Part shown: piece by piece, positions 17,924-26,884 of the stretch
Position numbering within the stretch: the first letter of the stretch is position 1
Layout of the letters: each line of letters opens with the position of its first letter
From: Pacificimonas flava
Lineage (GTDB): Bacteria; Pseudomonadota; Alphaproteobacteria; Sphingomonadales; Sphingomonadaceae
Assembly: GCF_000342165.1 (NCBI RefSeq)
Contig: NZ_AMRV01000003.1
Location: 248,001-312,000 of the forward strand
Direction of reading: 5' to 3'
Length of the DNA stretch: 64,000 nt
Notes under the pieces: generated by a model
The model's input: the letters and a program-made list of their open reading frames with translations, nothing else
Told to the model about the DNA's origin: nothing
The model's database searches: none
Made by a program: the position numbers and the translations under genes

Positions 17924-18098
17924 TCAGTCGAGGTCTTCGGTCGGCGCATCAGCAACGTATTTCCTGATGGACTCGATAGCCGGTGGGCGCCGGATTTGGA
18001 GGAATACCCCTTCGTGGAGACGATGATTTGGCTATTTACTTGAACCGGATACGTGTCTCGCCCGCCTTGTCGGTGTAGGTTTCCCATTTGTGAGCCAT
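17924..18098 (-). pseudogene. DUF1508 (YegP-like) gene with two frameshifts
   Basis: Three frames must be joined to read a complete ~58-residue DUF1508 protein. Frame 1 gives MAHKWETYTDKAGETRIRFK and stops at TAA. After restoring one base following TA (near 18037) the next frame gives YNSQIIVSTKGYSSKSGA. After a second single-base loss (near 17980) the third gives AIESIRKYVADAPTEDLD and a stop. The joined sequence keeps the family pattern (DKAGExRxRFK-YNS-STxGYxSKxxAxxAIESIRK). Either a recently inactivated gene or two sequencing errors. A ribosome-site-like AAGGGA precedes the ATG. Confidence 0.75.
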
Positions 18099-18185
18099 GG
18101 CCATCCCTTCATGTCGGGTTGGCCGGTGCCGAAGACCAGACATTTACATAGGATAACCGCAAGGGCGGTCCGGGCGCAGGGCGCA

Positions 18186-19382
18186 TCAGTCGATAGGCCG
18201 CTGCTCAGTGATGTTGAGGCCATAGGCGCTGAGGCCGACGAGGCTTTGTTTCGAATTGGTCAGCAAAACCATGTCGTGCACGCCAAGAAGTGCGAGAATC
18301 TGCGCACCGATGCCGTAATCGCGGATTTCCGTTTCCTCGCCGCCCGGCGCCGGCGCTGCGCGGCGCGGCTGCAGCGACGCCATGCTCGTCTCGATGGGGC
18401 TCTGGCCCGGACGGTTGATAAGAACGACGGCGCCGGTGCCCGCCTCCGCGATCATCTTCATGGACCGCTCCAGCGTGCCCGTCCGCTCGGACTTGTGGGC
18501 GAAGGCGTCGTCAAAGAGGTTGAGATGATGCATCCGGATCAGCGGCACGGCGCCGTCCTCTCCAGGGTCGCCCTTCACCAGCGCCAGTTTCTCCGACCCG
18601 CCGATGGTGTCCTGGAACCGAATGGCGCGCCAGTGGCCGCCCCACTCGCTCTCGAACGGTTCCTCGGCAACCTGGCGGACGAAGCTGTCATGCTTGCGGC
18701 GATAGGCGATCAGGTCGCGGATCGTGCCGATTTTCATGCCGTGGAGCTGCGCGAAGGACACGAGGTCGTCCAGGCGCGCCATGGTGCCGTCGTCCTTCAT
18801 GATTTCGCAGATCACGCCGGCGGGAATGAGACCGGCGAGGCGGGCAATGTCGATCGCCGCCTCCGTGTGACCGGCGCGGACGAGCACGCCGCCATCGCGC
18901 GCGGCGAGCGGGAAGACGTGGCCGGGCGAGCCGATGGCCTCCGGCCCGTTGCGCGGATCGATGGCGACGGAGATGGTCCGTGCGCGGTCGTGCGCGCTGA
19001 TGCCGGTCGTGATGCCCTCCTTCGCCTCGATGGAGACGGTGAAGGCCGTTTCGAGCGGTGTCTCGTTGCGCGGTGTCATGGCGCGCAGGCCAAGCTCGTT
19101 CACGCGCTGGCGCGTCAGCGACAGGCAAACGAGGCCGCGTCCGTTCTTGGCCATGAAGGCGATCTTGTCGGGGGTCGCCATCTGGGCGGGGATGACGAGG
19201 TCGCCCTCATTCTCGCGGTCCTCATCGTCGACCAGGATGAACATGCGCCCGTTGCGCGCCTCCTCGATGATTTCCTCGACGGAGGAGAGCGCGGGATGCG
19301 CCGGTCCCTTCGCAGCCTGCACGGCGGGCTTCAGCTCGGACTGGATCGACACGATCTTCGGGTCGGACTTGGGGCCTGTCAT
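18186..19382 (-). CDS. ribB: 3,4-dihydroxy-2-butanone-4-phosphate synthase with degenerate GTP cyclohydrolase II domain
   Basis: Makes the four-carbon riboflavin precursor from ribulose 5-phosphate. Residues ~25-230 form a full RibB domain with the acidic active-site motif DDEDRENEGD and TGISAHDRART. The C-terminal ~160 residues align with GTP cyclohydrolase II, but the zinc-cysteine pattern (C-x10-CxC) is replaced by MHHLNLFDDAFAHKSERT and the catalytic region is not conserved, so this half should be inactive. Such RibB-RibA-like fusions are known in alphaproteobacteria. The start is preceded by AAAGGAACC. No FMN riboswitch was recognised upstream. Confidence 0.93.
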   Translation of the reverse strand: MTGPKSDPKIVSIQSELKPAVQAAKGPAHPALSSVEEIIEEARNGRMFILVDDEDRENEGDLVIPAQMATPDKIAFMAKNGRGLVCLSLTRQRVNELGLRAMTPRNETPLETAFTVSIEAKEGITTGISAHDRARTISVAIDPRNGPEAIGSPGHVFPLAARDGGVLVRAGHTEAAIDIARLAGLIPAGVICEIMKDDGTMARLDDLVSFAQLHGMKIGTIRDLIAYRRKHDSFVRQVAEEPFESEWGGHWRAIRFQDTIGGSEKLALVKGDPGEDGAVPLIRMHHLNLFDDAFAHKSERTGTLERSMKMIAEAGTGAVVLINRPGQSPIETSMASLQPRRAAPAPGGEETEIRDYGIGAQILALLGVHDMVLLTNSKQSLVGLSAYGLNITEQRPID

Positions 19383-19535
19383 GACGGTTCCTTTCTGGCG
19401 GCGCTGGCGCGAATCGGGCGTAGCGGCGCTGGCGGGTTTCGACGCCCCATAGCGCGGGGCGCGCGGGTGCGCATCCTGATCCTAGTGGCATGATATCGGG
19501 ACGGCGGCGCCGGGTTTGAAGGGCTGCGCGCCTCC

Positions 19536-21875
19536 TCAGCCGACCTCCTGCCGCAATTGTGCGAGGAGGTCGGGAATCGCAGTCAGCCTCTCTTCCTCCG
19601 CATCCAGAACGGCGCGGCAGGCGGCTCGCTTCAGTCCCGCGACCTCTTCCGCCGGCAGCGCGGCGTCGGCGGGCAGGGTCGACAGCACGATGTCGATCAG
19701 CCGTTCCGCGCCGTGCAGCCGCCCCCACAAATAGTCGTTCTCCCGGTACGCCCGGCTGAAGAACGCGCCGAAACTGTTGAACCGTATGCCCTTCAGCGTC
19801 GCCATGGTCCCACCGTCGCGCACGAATGTGGCGTCGTCGGGCGAGATACGGTCAATCTTCACCTCGTCATATTCATCCAGCCCCTCCCCCTGCAGCATGG
19901 GAAACGTGGCGATGTCGTAAAAGGCGAAGCCCAGATAGGCACCCAGCAGCGTTCGCCGCACGGCCTCCGGCGACGATGACGACCTGAGGATGACGGAGAG
20001 GCGCCGCTCCGTCTCCTCATCCAGCGCCGAAAGATCCAGCGCCTCTCCGTAAAGGTCCGCCGCCTTGGCGGGTTCGCTGGGCAGCGCCGCGGCCGCCCTG
20101 TGAAGGCGCTCATCGAAATGGCTGTCGCTGCGACGCGCGATGAAGGGTGCCAGCACTTCGAACATCGCGGCCTTCGTTCGCTCGCCGGCGGCCCGCACCT
20201 CCGCATCGCCGCTCTCGTCGATAAGTGTGTTGAGTTGCCGCACGACGTAGCGCAGGCGCCGGATGCGAAAGCCGAGATCGTAGCGTTGCAGGAATCCCAC
20301 GAAATTGTCCTGCGCGGCCAGCTTGGGCTTTATCGTGCGTGTGATCTCGTCGAAATTCTCCGCGCCCACCCACGCCCAGAGACTGCGCCGGACATCGTCG
20401 ACGGCGGCCACGTCGTCATGGCCGCCAATCGCGGAAAACAGACGCGCCATGGATTCGACGATGTCGGCAAGTTTCAGATGGGCATAGCCGGGATAGGCAT
20501 AGCCCGCGCGCGCCACGGCGGCCGCATTCGCCTCTGCGCGCAGGCTCTGCAGCTTTGCCAGGGAGGGGCGCGAGACCAGCGTACGTGCGCCGATCGCGTC
20601 CTCGATCTCAGCATCGGTCGATGCGGCAATGCCGCTCAGCACGTGCCGCGTGCGCTTCACCCGCCGGGAAAAGCCCTCCAGCGCCTCCAGATCGTCCCGG
20701 ATCGGCTGCTCGCGGGGAATATCCGAAAGCGACTGGATAATGGTGGTAAAGAAGCCCGGCGGTTCGCCCGGCCCCACGCGCTTGCCGCCGATGGAACGAA
20801 TGCCGGGCTTCGGATCGATATAGACGAAACGCCGGTCGATCTCCCGCTGGGCCGGGCGGTTGCGCAGCGCGCCGAGCGCGGGCCGAAAGGGCGCGTTGTT
20901 GAGAATGGATCCGTCGAGGAGCGCGGCACCGCTCTGCGCATCCTCGTCCTTGCGCAGGGGGAAAACGGCGGCGAGGAAGTCGGAACGCTGCGGCCAGGCA
21001 TCGCCGCGAGCCTTCACGACGGCATCCATCTCCCGCGCCTGAAAAGGCGGGAAGGCCCCGGGAAAGCTCGCCGTCGCGCGCGCGGCGAAGGCCAGGCTTG
21101 CCGGATCGGCCAGCCGCCGCCGCGTGCCTCGCCGCCCCTCGTCCCGGAAAGCGATGATCTTGCGATGCTCGGTTTCCTCTACATAGGGCGGGCTGTTCAG
21201 CCGCAATCGCTGTTCGTGGCCGTAAAAATCCGTCACGGTCACGAACAGGTCGAGCGGCTGCCCCTCCGGCAGTAAGGGCGCAGCGTCCGCCGGTGCGGTT
21301 TCGTGCATCGCCGACAGCGCATCCAGCAGGAAGTTCGAAAACTGGACGCCGGAAAAGGGCGGCTTGAACCAGCGCGAGCGAACGAAGCGCGACAGCTTGT
21401 CGTTCAGTTCGTCCCTTGCGCCGCCTTCGACGACCTCCTCGGTGAAATCGACGCTGCGCGTCTGCCGCAGGAAATAGAGGAACGGCTCCGCATAGATTTT
21501 CGAGAAGCGCGAGGAGGGCGCGGCGTCGGGATCGAGAAGTTCGTCGACGTCCGCCCGCTCCAGCCACAGATCGACCAAGGGGTCCAGGCTGGCGCCCGTT
21601 GAGATCGCCTCTGCCAGAAAGATGCCGTTGATGCCGCCGGCTGACGCTCCTGCAACGATATCGGCAAGGACGCGCAGCCGGACATGCTCGTGCACGCGCG
21701 ACAGCATGTCATGATAGACCGCCTCCGTATCGCCCGCTGGACGCGGCTCCCCCGCCGCCAGCCGGCGCGAGGCACGCAGCAGCTTCCAGATTTCCCGCGT
21801 GATGCCGTGCATGTAGACCGCCAGGCTGATGCCGCCATAGCAGACCAGGGCAAGGCGAAGCTCCTTTTCCCGCAT
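19536..21875 (-). CDS. patatin-related protein
   Basis: A 779-residue protein of the bacterial patatin-related family, predicted serine lipase/phospholipase A. The N-terminal region has the oxyanion-like VCYGGISLAVYMHG, the nucleophile elbow GASAGG (Ser78) and the dyad aspartate in LLDGSILNN (Asp321). The remaining ~450 residues carry no recognised domain and are mostly predicted helical. No signal peptide or membrane segment is visible, so a cytosolic or peripheral membrane location is expected. The family is common in sphingomonads but its substrate is not established. Transcribed alone, convergent with nothing nearby and 153 bases upstream of ribB. Confidence 0.85.
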   Translation of the reverse strand: MREKELRLALVCYGGISLAVYMHGITREIWKLLRASRRLAAGEPRPAGDTEAVYHDMLSRVHEHVRLRVLADIVAGASAGGINGIFLAEAISTGASLDPLVDLWLERADVDELLDPDAAPSSRFSKIYAEPFLYFLRQTRSVDFTEEVVEGGARDELNDKLSRFVRSRWFKPPFSGVQFSNFLLDALSAMHETAPADAAPLLPEGQPLDLFVTVTDFYGHEQRLRLNSPPYVEETEHRKIIAFRDEGRRGTRRRLADPASLAFAARATASFPGAFPPFQAREMDAVVKARGDAWPQRSDFLAAVFPLRKDEDAQSGAALLDGSILNNAPFRPALGALRNRPAQREIDRRFVYIDPKPGIRSIGGKRVGPGEPPGFFTTIIQSLSDIPREQPIRDDLEALEGFSRRVKRTRHVLSGIAASTDAEIEDAIGARTLVSRPSLAKLQSLRAEANAAAVARAGYAYPGYAHLKLADIVESMARLFSAIGGHDDVAAVDDVRRSLWAWVGAENFDEITRTIKPKLAAQDNFVGFLQRYDLGFRIRRLRYVVRQLNTLIDESGDAEVRAAGERTKAAMFEVLAPFIARRSDSHFDERLHRAAAALPSEPAKAADLYGEALDLSALDEETERRLSVILRSSSSPEAVRRTLLGAYLGFAFYDIATFPMLQGEGLDEYDEVKIDRISPDDATFVRDGGTMATLKGIRFNSFGAFFSRAYRENDYLWGRLHGAERLIDIVLSTLPADAALPAEEVAGLKRAACRAVLDAEEERLTAIPDLLAQLRQEVG

Positions 21876-22015
21876 GCCGGATGATTGGCAGCGGCACCGG
21901 CGACGGGCAAGCCTTCGATCCAGACCCTATCCGATTCGACGTTTCCGCTCAGCGCGTTCGCATGTAGAGTGACGCTCAAATCCTGCCAAATGCAGGCGTG
22001 GGAGGAAAAGCAGCG

Positions 22016-23467
22016 ATGGCAACTCAGATTGCACCGACGGAGAATCCCGAAGCCTCCGCCATGACCGATATTCTGGCGCGGCAGCGGGCCGCCTTCATGG
22101 GCGAACTTCCCGTCGGCGCGGCCATTCGAAAAGACCGGCTAAAGCGGGCCATCGCGCTTTTGAAGGACAATTCCGCATCGCTGACGGCGGCTCTGTCGGA
22201 GGATTTCGGCCATCGCAGCGAAATGCAAAGCCAGTTTACCGACATTGCGGGATCGGTCGGACCGCTTTCCCATGCCCTGAAACATGTCGATGACTGGATG
22301 AAGCCGGAGAAGCGCTCAGTCGATTTCCCGCTGAACCTGATGGGCGCGAAGGCGCGCGTCGAATTCCAGCCAAAGGGCGTGGTGGGCGTCATCAGCCCGT
22401 GGAATTTTCCGGTGAACCTGACCTTCGGGCCGCTGGCGCAGATCTTTGCCGCCGGCAACCGCGCCATGGTGAAGCCGTCGGAATTCACGCCGGAAACCTC
22501 CGACCTGATGGCCCGTCTGGCGGCGAAGTATTTCGACCCGACGGAACTCAGCTTCGTGAATGGCGGTCCGGACGTGGGCAAGGCCTTCGCCGCCCTGCCC
22601 TTCGATCATCTGATCTTCACCGGCGCGACCGGTATCGCGAAGCATATCCTGCGGGCGGCCGCCGAAAATCTGGTCCCGGTCACGCTGGAACTGGGCGGCA
22701 AGTCGCCGGTCATCATGGGAAGCAGCGCCGATGTCGAACTGACCACGAGGCGGGTCGCCATGGGCAAGATGCTGAACGCGGGCCAGATCTGCCTGGCGCC
22801 GGACTATATGCTCGTCCCGCGCGCGAAAGAGGCCGCCGTCGTGGACGGGCTGCGGCGCGCGGCGGCCGAGATGTACCCCGCCCTCCTGTCCAACGACGAC
22901 TACACCTCCATCGTGAACGGGCATCACCGGGAGCGGCTGCAGGCGCTGGTCGACGACGCGCGGGAGAAGGGCGCGGACATCGTCGAGGTGAACCCGGCAG
23001 GAGAGGATTTCACCGGCGCGAATTCGAACAAGATGCCTCTGACCATCGTACGCTCACCGACCGACGACATGGCCGTGATGCAGGAGGAGATCTTCGGCCC
23101 CGTCCTTCCCATCCGGACCTATGACCGGGTGGAGGACGCCGCAGCCTATGTGAACGCCCGCGACCGCCCGCTGGGCCTTTATTATTTCGGCACCGACAGC
23201 GAGGAGGAAGAGCGCGTACTGGCGACGACGATCTCCGGCGGCGTGACGGTGAATGACGTTGTCATGCACGTGTCGGTCGAGGACCTGCCCTTCGGCGGCA
23301 TCGGTCCGAGCGGGATGGGCCATTATCACGGCCGCGACGGCTTCCGCACGTTCAGCCACGCCAAGTCCATTTACACGCAGCCGAAGCTCGACGTGGCGAA
23401 GCTGGCCGGTCTGATGCCGCCCTATGGCGACAAGCTGAGGAAGACCATCAAGCGCCAGATGGGCTGA
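22016..23467 (+). CDS. coniferyl-aldehyde-dehydrogenase-like NAD(P)+ aldehyde dehydrogenase
   Basis: ALDH superfamily enzyme of 483 residues in the class-3-like branch (shorter N-terminus than ALDH1/2). Visible motifs: SPWNFPVNLTFGPLAQIFAAGN (substrate and NAD entry), the catalytic Glu in LELGGKSP and the catalytic Cys in NAGQICLAPDY. EEIFGPVLPI and the C-terminal MPPYGDK segment are typical of the CalB-type coniferyl aldehyde dehydrogenases, which act on aromatic or long-chain aldehydes. The start at 22016 has GGGAGGA eight bases upstream, better than the GTG at 21998. Confidence 0.9.
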   Translation: MATQIAPTENPEASAMTDILARQRAAFMGELPVGAAIRKDRLKRAIALLKDNSASLTAALSEDFGHRSEMQSQFTDIAGSVGPLSHALKHVDDWMKPEKRSVDFPLNLMGAKARVEFQPKGVVGVISPWNFPVNLTFGPLAQIFAAGNRAMVKPSEFTPETSDLMARLAAKYFDPTELSFVNGGPDVGKAFAALPFDHLIFTGATGIAKHILRAAAENLVPVTLELGGKSPVIMGSSADVELTTRRVAMGKMLNAGQICLAPDYMLVPRAKEAAVVDGLRRAAAEMYPALLSNDDYTSIVNGHHRERLQALVDDAREKGADIVEVNPAGEDFTGANSNKMPLTIVRSPTDDMAVMQEEIFGPVLPIRTYDRVEDAAAYVNARDRPLGLYYFGTDSEEEERVLATTISGGVTVNDVVMHVSVEDLPFGGIGPSGMGHYHGRDGFRTFSHAKSIYTQPKLDVAKLAGLMPPYGDKLRKTIKRQMG

Positions 23468-23510
23468 GCGAACGATCTGGCGCGCGCCGCCGCCGGTTCG
23501 GACGCCGTCT

Positions 23511-25079
23511 TCAGCGTGTTGCCGGCGAGGCCGCGGTCACCCTCTGCAGAAACGCATCCCACTGCGGACGCAGCGCATCCGCCGTATAGCGCGCGGCGAC
23601 CGTACGCCCCTCCTGCCGCAACGCCGCACGGCGCTGATCCGCCGCTGCATCCTGAGCGAGCAGGGATTCAAGGGCACGCGCTGTGGCGGCGGTCGAGTAG
23701 GGATCGAAATAGACCGCGCCGCCGTCATAGACCTCCCGGTGGACAGGCAGGTCGCTGGCCGCGACGAGTCCGCCGGAACGCATCGCCTCCACGCCGGAAT
23801 AGTCGAACCCCTCAGCCAGGCTGGGGCAGACGGTCGCCGCCGCGTGCTGATAGAGGATACGCAGTTCCCCCGCCGGCACGGCCGAAAGCATGAACAATTG
23901 GCCCTTGTCCAGCCACGGCCGAAATGTCCCCTGGATGGCGGCGTTGTCCCATCCCAGCGTACCGACCACGATCAGCTTCAAATCCTCGTTTCCCTCAGCG
24001 CGCAGCGCCTCCCACGCCGCCACGAGGCGCTGGTGGTTCTTGCGCGGCTCCACGGTGGACACCATCAGCAGATAGCGCAGGGGGGGCGCCTCTGCCCTCG
24101 CGCCATCTTTCGGACTTCCAAGGGCCTCGCGGTAGAATTGCCGCCGCGCCTTCGGCCCGGAAAAGGGCGGCAGCCAACCGGAGCTTTCGTACAGGCGGTT
24201 CTCGACGATGCCGCGAACCCGCGCCGCGGGTGCCGGGGCGTCGTGATAGGCGTGCGACACCATATTGTGCACCGTCGCCGACCGCGCCTCCACCTCCGGA
24301 AACAGGCGCAGCAGATCCTGCCGCGTCGCCTCCGACACGCAGGCGAACCAGGCGCCGGCGCGCACATTGGCGGTCAGCGGATCGATATGCGTGGCAAGAT
24401 GCAGCGACTTTTCGGGTATGACGTGCGCCATGAACACGGGCACCGCGTCGTGATAGCGAACGATCATGCGGCACCCCCGCGGCACGGTGGCCGCATAGGG
24501 CTTTTGCGCGATGAAAACGTCGTACCCGCCAGTGTCCAGCAGCGGATAGCGCGGCCTTCTGAGCCCGAACCAGCGCACCGCCCCGTAATAAAGCGCATGC
24601 CAAGGCGCGGACGCGATGCGGTAGCGGCGCGCGGTCATCTCTGCCCGGTCCGACGACACGAGGGATTTCGAGAACAGGCCGCGCCAGATGAAATCTGCGA
24701 AATTTTCCGCGGCAAAGGCAGTCAGACGCACGGGCCTGCCGAAAAGCGCGGACAAACGCGTTTTCGCCACCGACCAGACATATCGCCGCCGCCGCTGACG
24801 CACCGCCCTGCGCGTTTCCGCGCGCGCGGTCAGAGCGATGACGATCCGTGCGAGCCGGCGCCCCTGCCTGTGCGGGGCCACGCGCGCGCGGCGGGCCTCC
24901 TCCAGAGGCAGGCCCCGCCCCAGAACGAGATGCGGCGCCTGTATCAGCCCGTCGGTTTCGACACGGCCGGGCCGGTGCAGATGCTTGAAGAGAAGGCGCG
25001 TCTCCTGCGGGATCCCTGAAAACCCTTCGAGCGCAGGCCGCAGGTCGAGAAGCACGCGCAAGGGCCGACGGTCTGCCAT
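23511..25079 (-). CDS. glycosyltransferase family 4-like protein
   Basis: GT-B-fold glycosyltransferase of 522 residues. The C-terminal nucleotide-sugar domain is clear: STVEPRKNHQRLVAAW, LIVVGTLGWDN, then PSLAEGFDYSGVEAMRSGG with the E-x7-E-like signature of GT4. The N-terminal acceptor domain begins with VLLDLRPALEGFSGIPQE and includes a long basic insertion around residues 65-150 of uncertain meaning. Acceptor unknown; surface polysaccharide or glycolipid synthesis is likely. The gene is seven bases downstream of a GST gene on the same strand, an unusual pairing. The ATG at 25079 lacks a clear ribosome site. Confidence 0.88.
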   Translation of the reverse strand: MADRRPLRVLLDLRPALEGFSGIPQETRLLFKHLHRPGRVETDGLIQAPHLVLGRGLPLEEARRARVAPHRQGRRLARIVIALTARAETRRAVRQRRRRYVWSVAKTRLSALFGRPVRLTAFAAENFADFIWRGLFSKSLVSSDRAEMTARRYRIASAPWHALYYGAVRWFGLRRPRYPLLDTGGYDVFIAQKPYAATVPRGCRMIVRYHDAVPVFMAHVIPEKSLHLATHIDPLTANVRAGAWFACVSEATRQDLLRLFPEVEARSATVHNMVSHAYHDAPAPAARVRGIVENRLYESSGWLPPFSGPKARRQFYREALGSPKDGARAEAPPLRYLLMVSTVEPRKNHQRLVAAWEALRAEGNEDLKLIVVGTLGWDNAAIQGTFRPWLDKGQLFMLSAVPAGELRILYQHAAATVCPSLAEGFDYSGVEAMRSGGLVAASDLPVHREVYDGGAVYFDPYSTAATARALESLLAQDAAADQRRAALRQEGRTVAARYTADALRPQWDAFLQRVTAASPATR

Positions 25080-25086
25080 GAGGGGG

Positions 25087-25695
25087 CTAGCCCGCCGGAA
25101 ACTGGGTTTCGACCATGGAGCTGCGCGCGGCCCATCTGTCGTGCAGGTCCTTGAGCGCAGGGCGGCCGCGGCGCCAGTCGAGAGCCTGATGCCGGAAATC
25201 GAGATATTCCAGCGCCACGACCGACAGCATCTCCGCATAGGCGCGGTAGGCGGGCGCAGCGTTCAGCATGTCGGGAAGGGCGTCGAGAGCACGCTCGATC
25301 TGCGTCTTCCAGCGGTTCTGCCAAAAGATCGATCGCTCCCCCGGTTGGCGCACCATTTCCATGCGCCAGGCGAGCGCGGCGTCCAGGATCGCATCGATAT
25401 GAGAGGCGAGCGTCATCGCGGCCCATCGTTTCGGATCGTTCGGCGCAGGATAGAGGTCGCCGGCATCCGTCAGGGAGGCAAGATAGCCCAGAATGACGCG
25501 GCTGTCGTGAACGCTCAAGCCATCGTCCGTCTCCAGCGCCGGGATTTTCGAGGCCGGGTTGACGGAGATCAGCTCGTCGGGGTCGCTGAGCGGGTCCACG
25601 GGCACTTCGTCCACACTGTCCTCCAGGTCCAGTTCGCGCAAAAGGACACGAACCTTGCGCGAATAGGGCGAGGTGTAGGACATGAAGAGCTTCAT
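25087..25695 (-). CDS. glutathione S-transferase family protein
   Basis: A 202-residue GST. The N-terminal thioredoxin-like part begins MKLFMSYTSPYSRKVRVLL with the potential catalytic Ser/Cys position occupied by SPYS. NPASKIPALETDDG holds the cis-Pro loop and SVHDSRVILGYL the gamma-Glu site. The C-terminal domain is helical. The start at 25695 overlaps the predicted start of the divergent CoA-transferase gene (25682), so the two share promoter and leader sequence. Likely co-transcribed with the glycosyltransferase gene that follows after seven bases. Confidence 0.9.
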   Translation of the reverse strand: MKLFMSYTSPYSRKVRVLLRELDLEDSVDEVPVDPLSDPDELISVNPASKIPALETDDGLSVHDSRVILGYLASLTDAGDLYPAPNDPKRWAAMTLASHIDAILDAALAWRMEMVRQPGERSIFWQNRWKTQIERALDALPDMLNAAPAYRAYAEMLSVVALEYLDFRHQALDWRRGRPALKDLHDRWAARSSMVETQFPAG

Positions 25696-26884
25696 GGATG
25701 ATTCCCTCAACAGTTTCGGCGCCACTACCGAAGGCTCATCCGCCGGTCCACTGTCGGACCTCGTCGTCGTCGATCTGTCGCGCGTCCTTGCCGGCCCCTA
25801 CGCAACGATGGTGCTGTCCGACCTCGGCGCGCGGGTCATCAAGGTGGAGCGCCCCGGCACAGGCGACGACAGCCGCGCCATCGGTCCGTTCAAGGACGGC
25901 AAGAGCGCCTATTTCACCTCCATTAATCGCGGCAAGCAGTCGATCGCGCTGGACCTGAAGCGCGCGGAGGACCGAGAGATCTTCGAGGCGATGCTGGCGC
26001 GTGCCGACATACTGGTGGAAAATTTCCGGCCCGGCACGATGAAGAAGCTGGGCTATGGCTGGTCCGCCCTGCATGCACGCTTCCCGCAGCTGATCTATGC
26101 GGCGGCGAGCGGTTTCGGTCATACCGGCCCGGATTCGCAGAAGGCCTCCTATGACATGGTGGTTCAGGCCATGGGCGGCATCATGAGCGTCACCGGCCAT
26201 CCCGGCGGGCCGCCGACGCGCGTCGGAACCAGCATCGGCGACATCACCGCCGGCCTGTTCACCGTCATCGGCATCCTGTCCGGCGTGCACGACCGGCAGA
26301 AGACGGGCGAGGGCCGCTTCGTCGACGTCGCCATGCTGGACGGCCAGATCGCCATTCTGGAAAACGCCATCGCGCGCTATGCCGTCACGGGAAAGGCGCC
26401 CGGTCCGCTCGGCGCGCGTCACCCGTCGATCACGCCTTTCGCCGCCTACCCCTGCCGGGACGCGCATGTCGTCATCGCCGCCGGCAATGATGCGCTGTTC
26501 ACGGCCCTGTGCCGGGCCATGGACCTGCGCGAATTGCTGGACGATCCCCGTTTCGCGACGAACGAGACGCGCAGCGACCATGCGGACGCGCTGGGGGAGA
26601 TCCTGTCCGCACGCCTGGGCGAGGCCGATGCGGCCGACTGGCTGGCGCGCCTGGACGCCGCGGGCGTTCCCGCCGGCCCGCTGCACGATGTGGGCGAAGC
26701 GCTGGGGCACCCCCAGGTCCGCGCACGCAACATGGCGATCGAAACCGCGTTCGAGGACGGAACGCCGCTGACCGCCGCCGGCAATCCGGTGAAGATCAGC
26801 GGTTTCGACGACCCGGCCAGCCGTCCAAAGGCACCGCGCCTCGACGAACACCGCGAACAGATATTGAAGGACCTTGGACTGTGA
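25682..26884 (+). CDS. CaiB/BaiF CoA-transferase family protein
   Basis: Family III CoA-transferase of 400 residues. The N-terminal LSRVLAGPYATMVLSDLGARVIKVERPG and the mid-protein IGDITAGLFTVIGILSG are typical of formyl-CoA/2-methylacyl-CoA transferases and racemases of this family. The substrate cannot be decided; alpha-methylacyl-CoA racemase-like or dicarboxylate CoA-transfer roles are possible. The ATG at 25682 has GAGGTGTAGGAC upstream; an in-frame ATG at 25694 is the alternative. The start lies inside the divergent GST gene. Its stop overlaps the GTG of the downstream phosphatase gene. Confidence 0.9.
   Translation: MKSFMDDSLNSFGATTEGSSAGPLSDLVVVDLSRVLAGPYATMVLSDLGARVIKVERPGTGDDSRAIGPFKDGKSAYFTSINRGKQSIALDLKRAEDREIFEAMLARADILVENFRPGTMKKLGYGWSALHARFPQLIYAAASGFGHTGPDSQKASYDMVVQAMGGIMSVTGHPGGPPTRVGTSIGDITAGLFTVIGILSGVHDRQKTGEGRFVDVAMLDGQIAILENAIARYAVTGKAPGPLGARHPSITPFAAYPCRDAHVVIAAGNDALFTALCRAMDLRELLDDPRFATNETRSDHADALGEILSARLGEADAADWLARLDAAGVPAGPLHDVGEALGHPQVRARNMAIETAFEDGTPLTAAGNPVKISGFDDPASRPKAPRLDEHREQILKDLGL

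Noticed and set aside
19383-19535. Possible FMN riboswitch upstream of ribB
   Set aside because: The gap is only 153 bases and lacks the conserved AGGGG...GAACCCC-type junction sequences; no aptamer fold was recognised.
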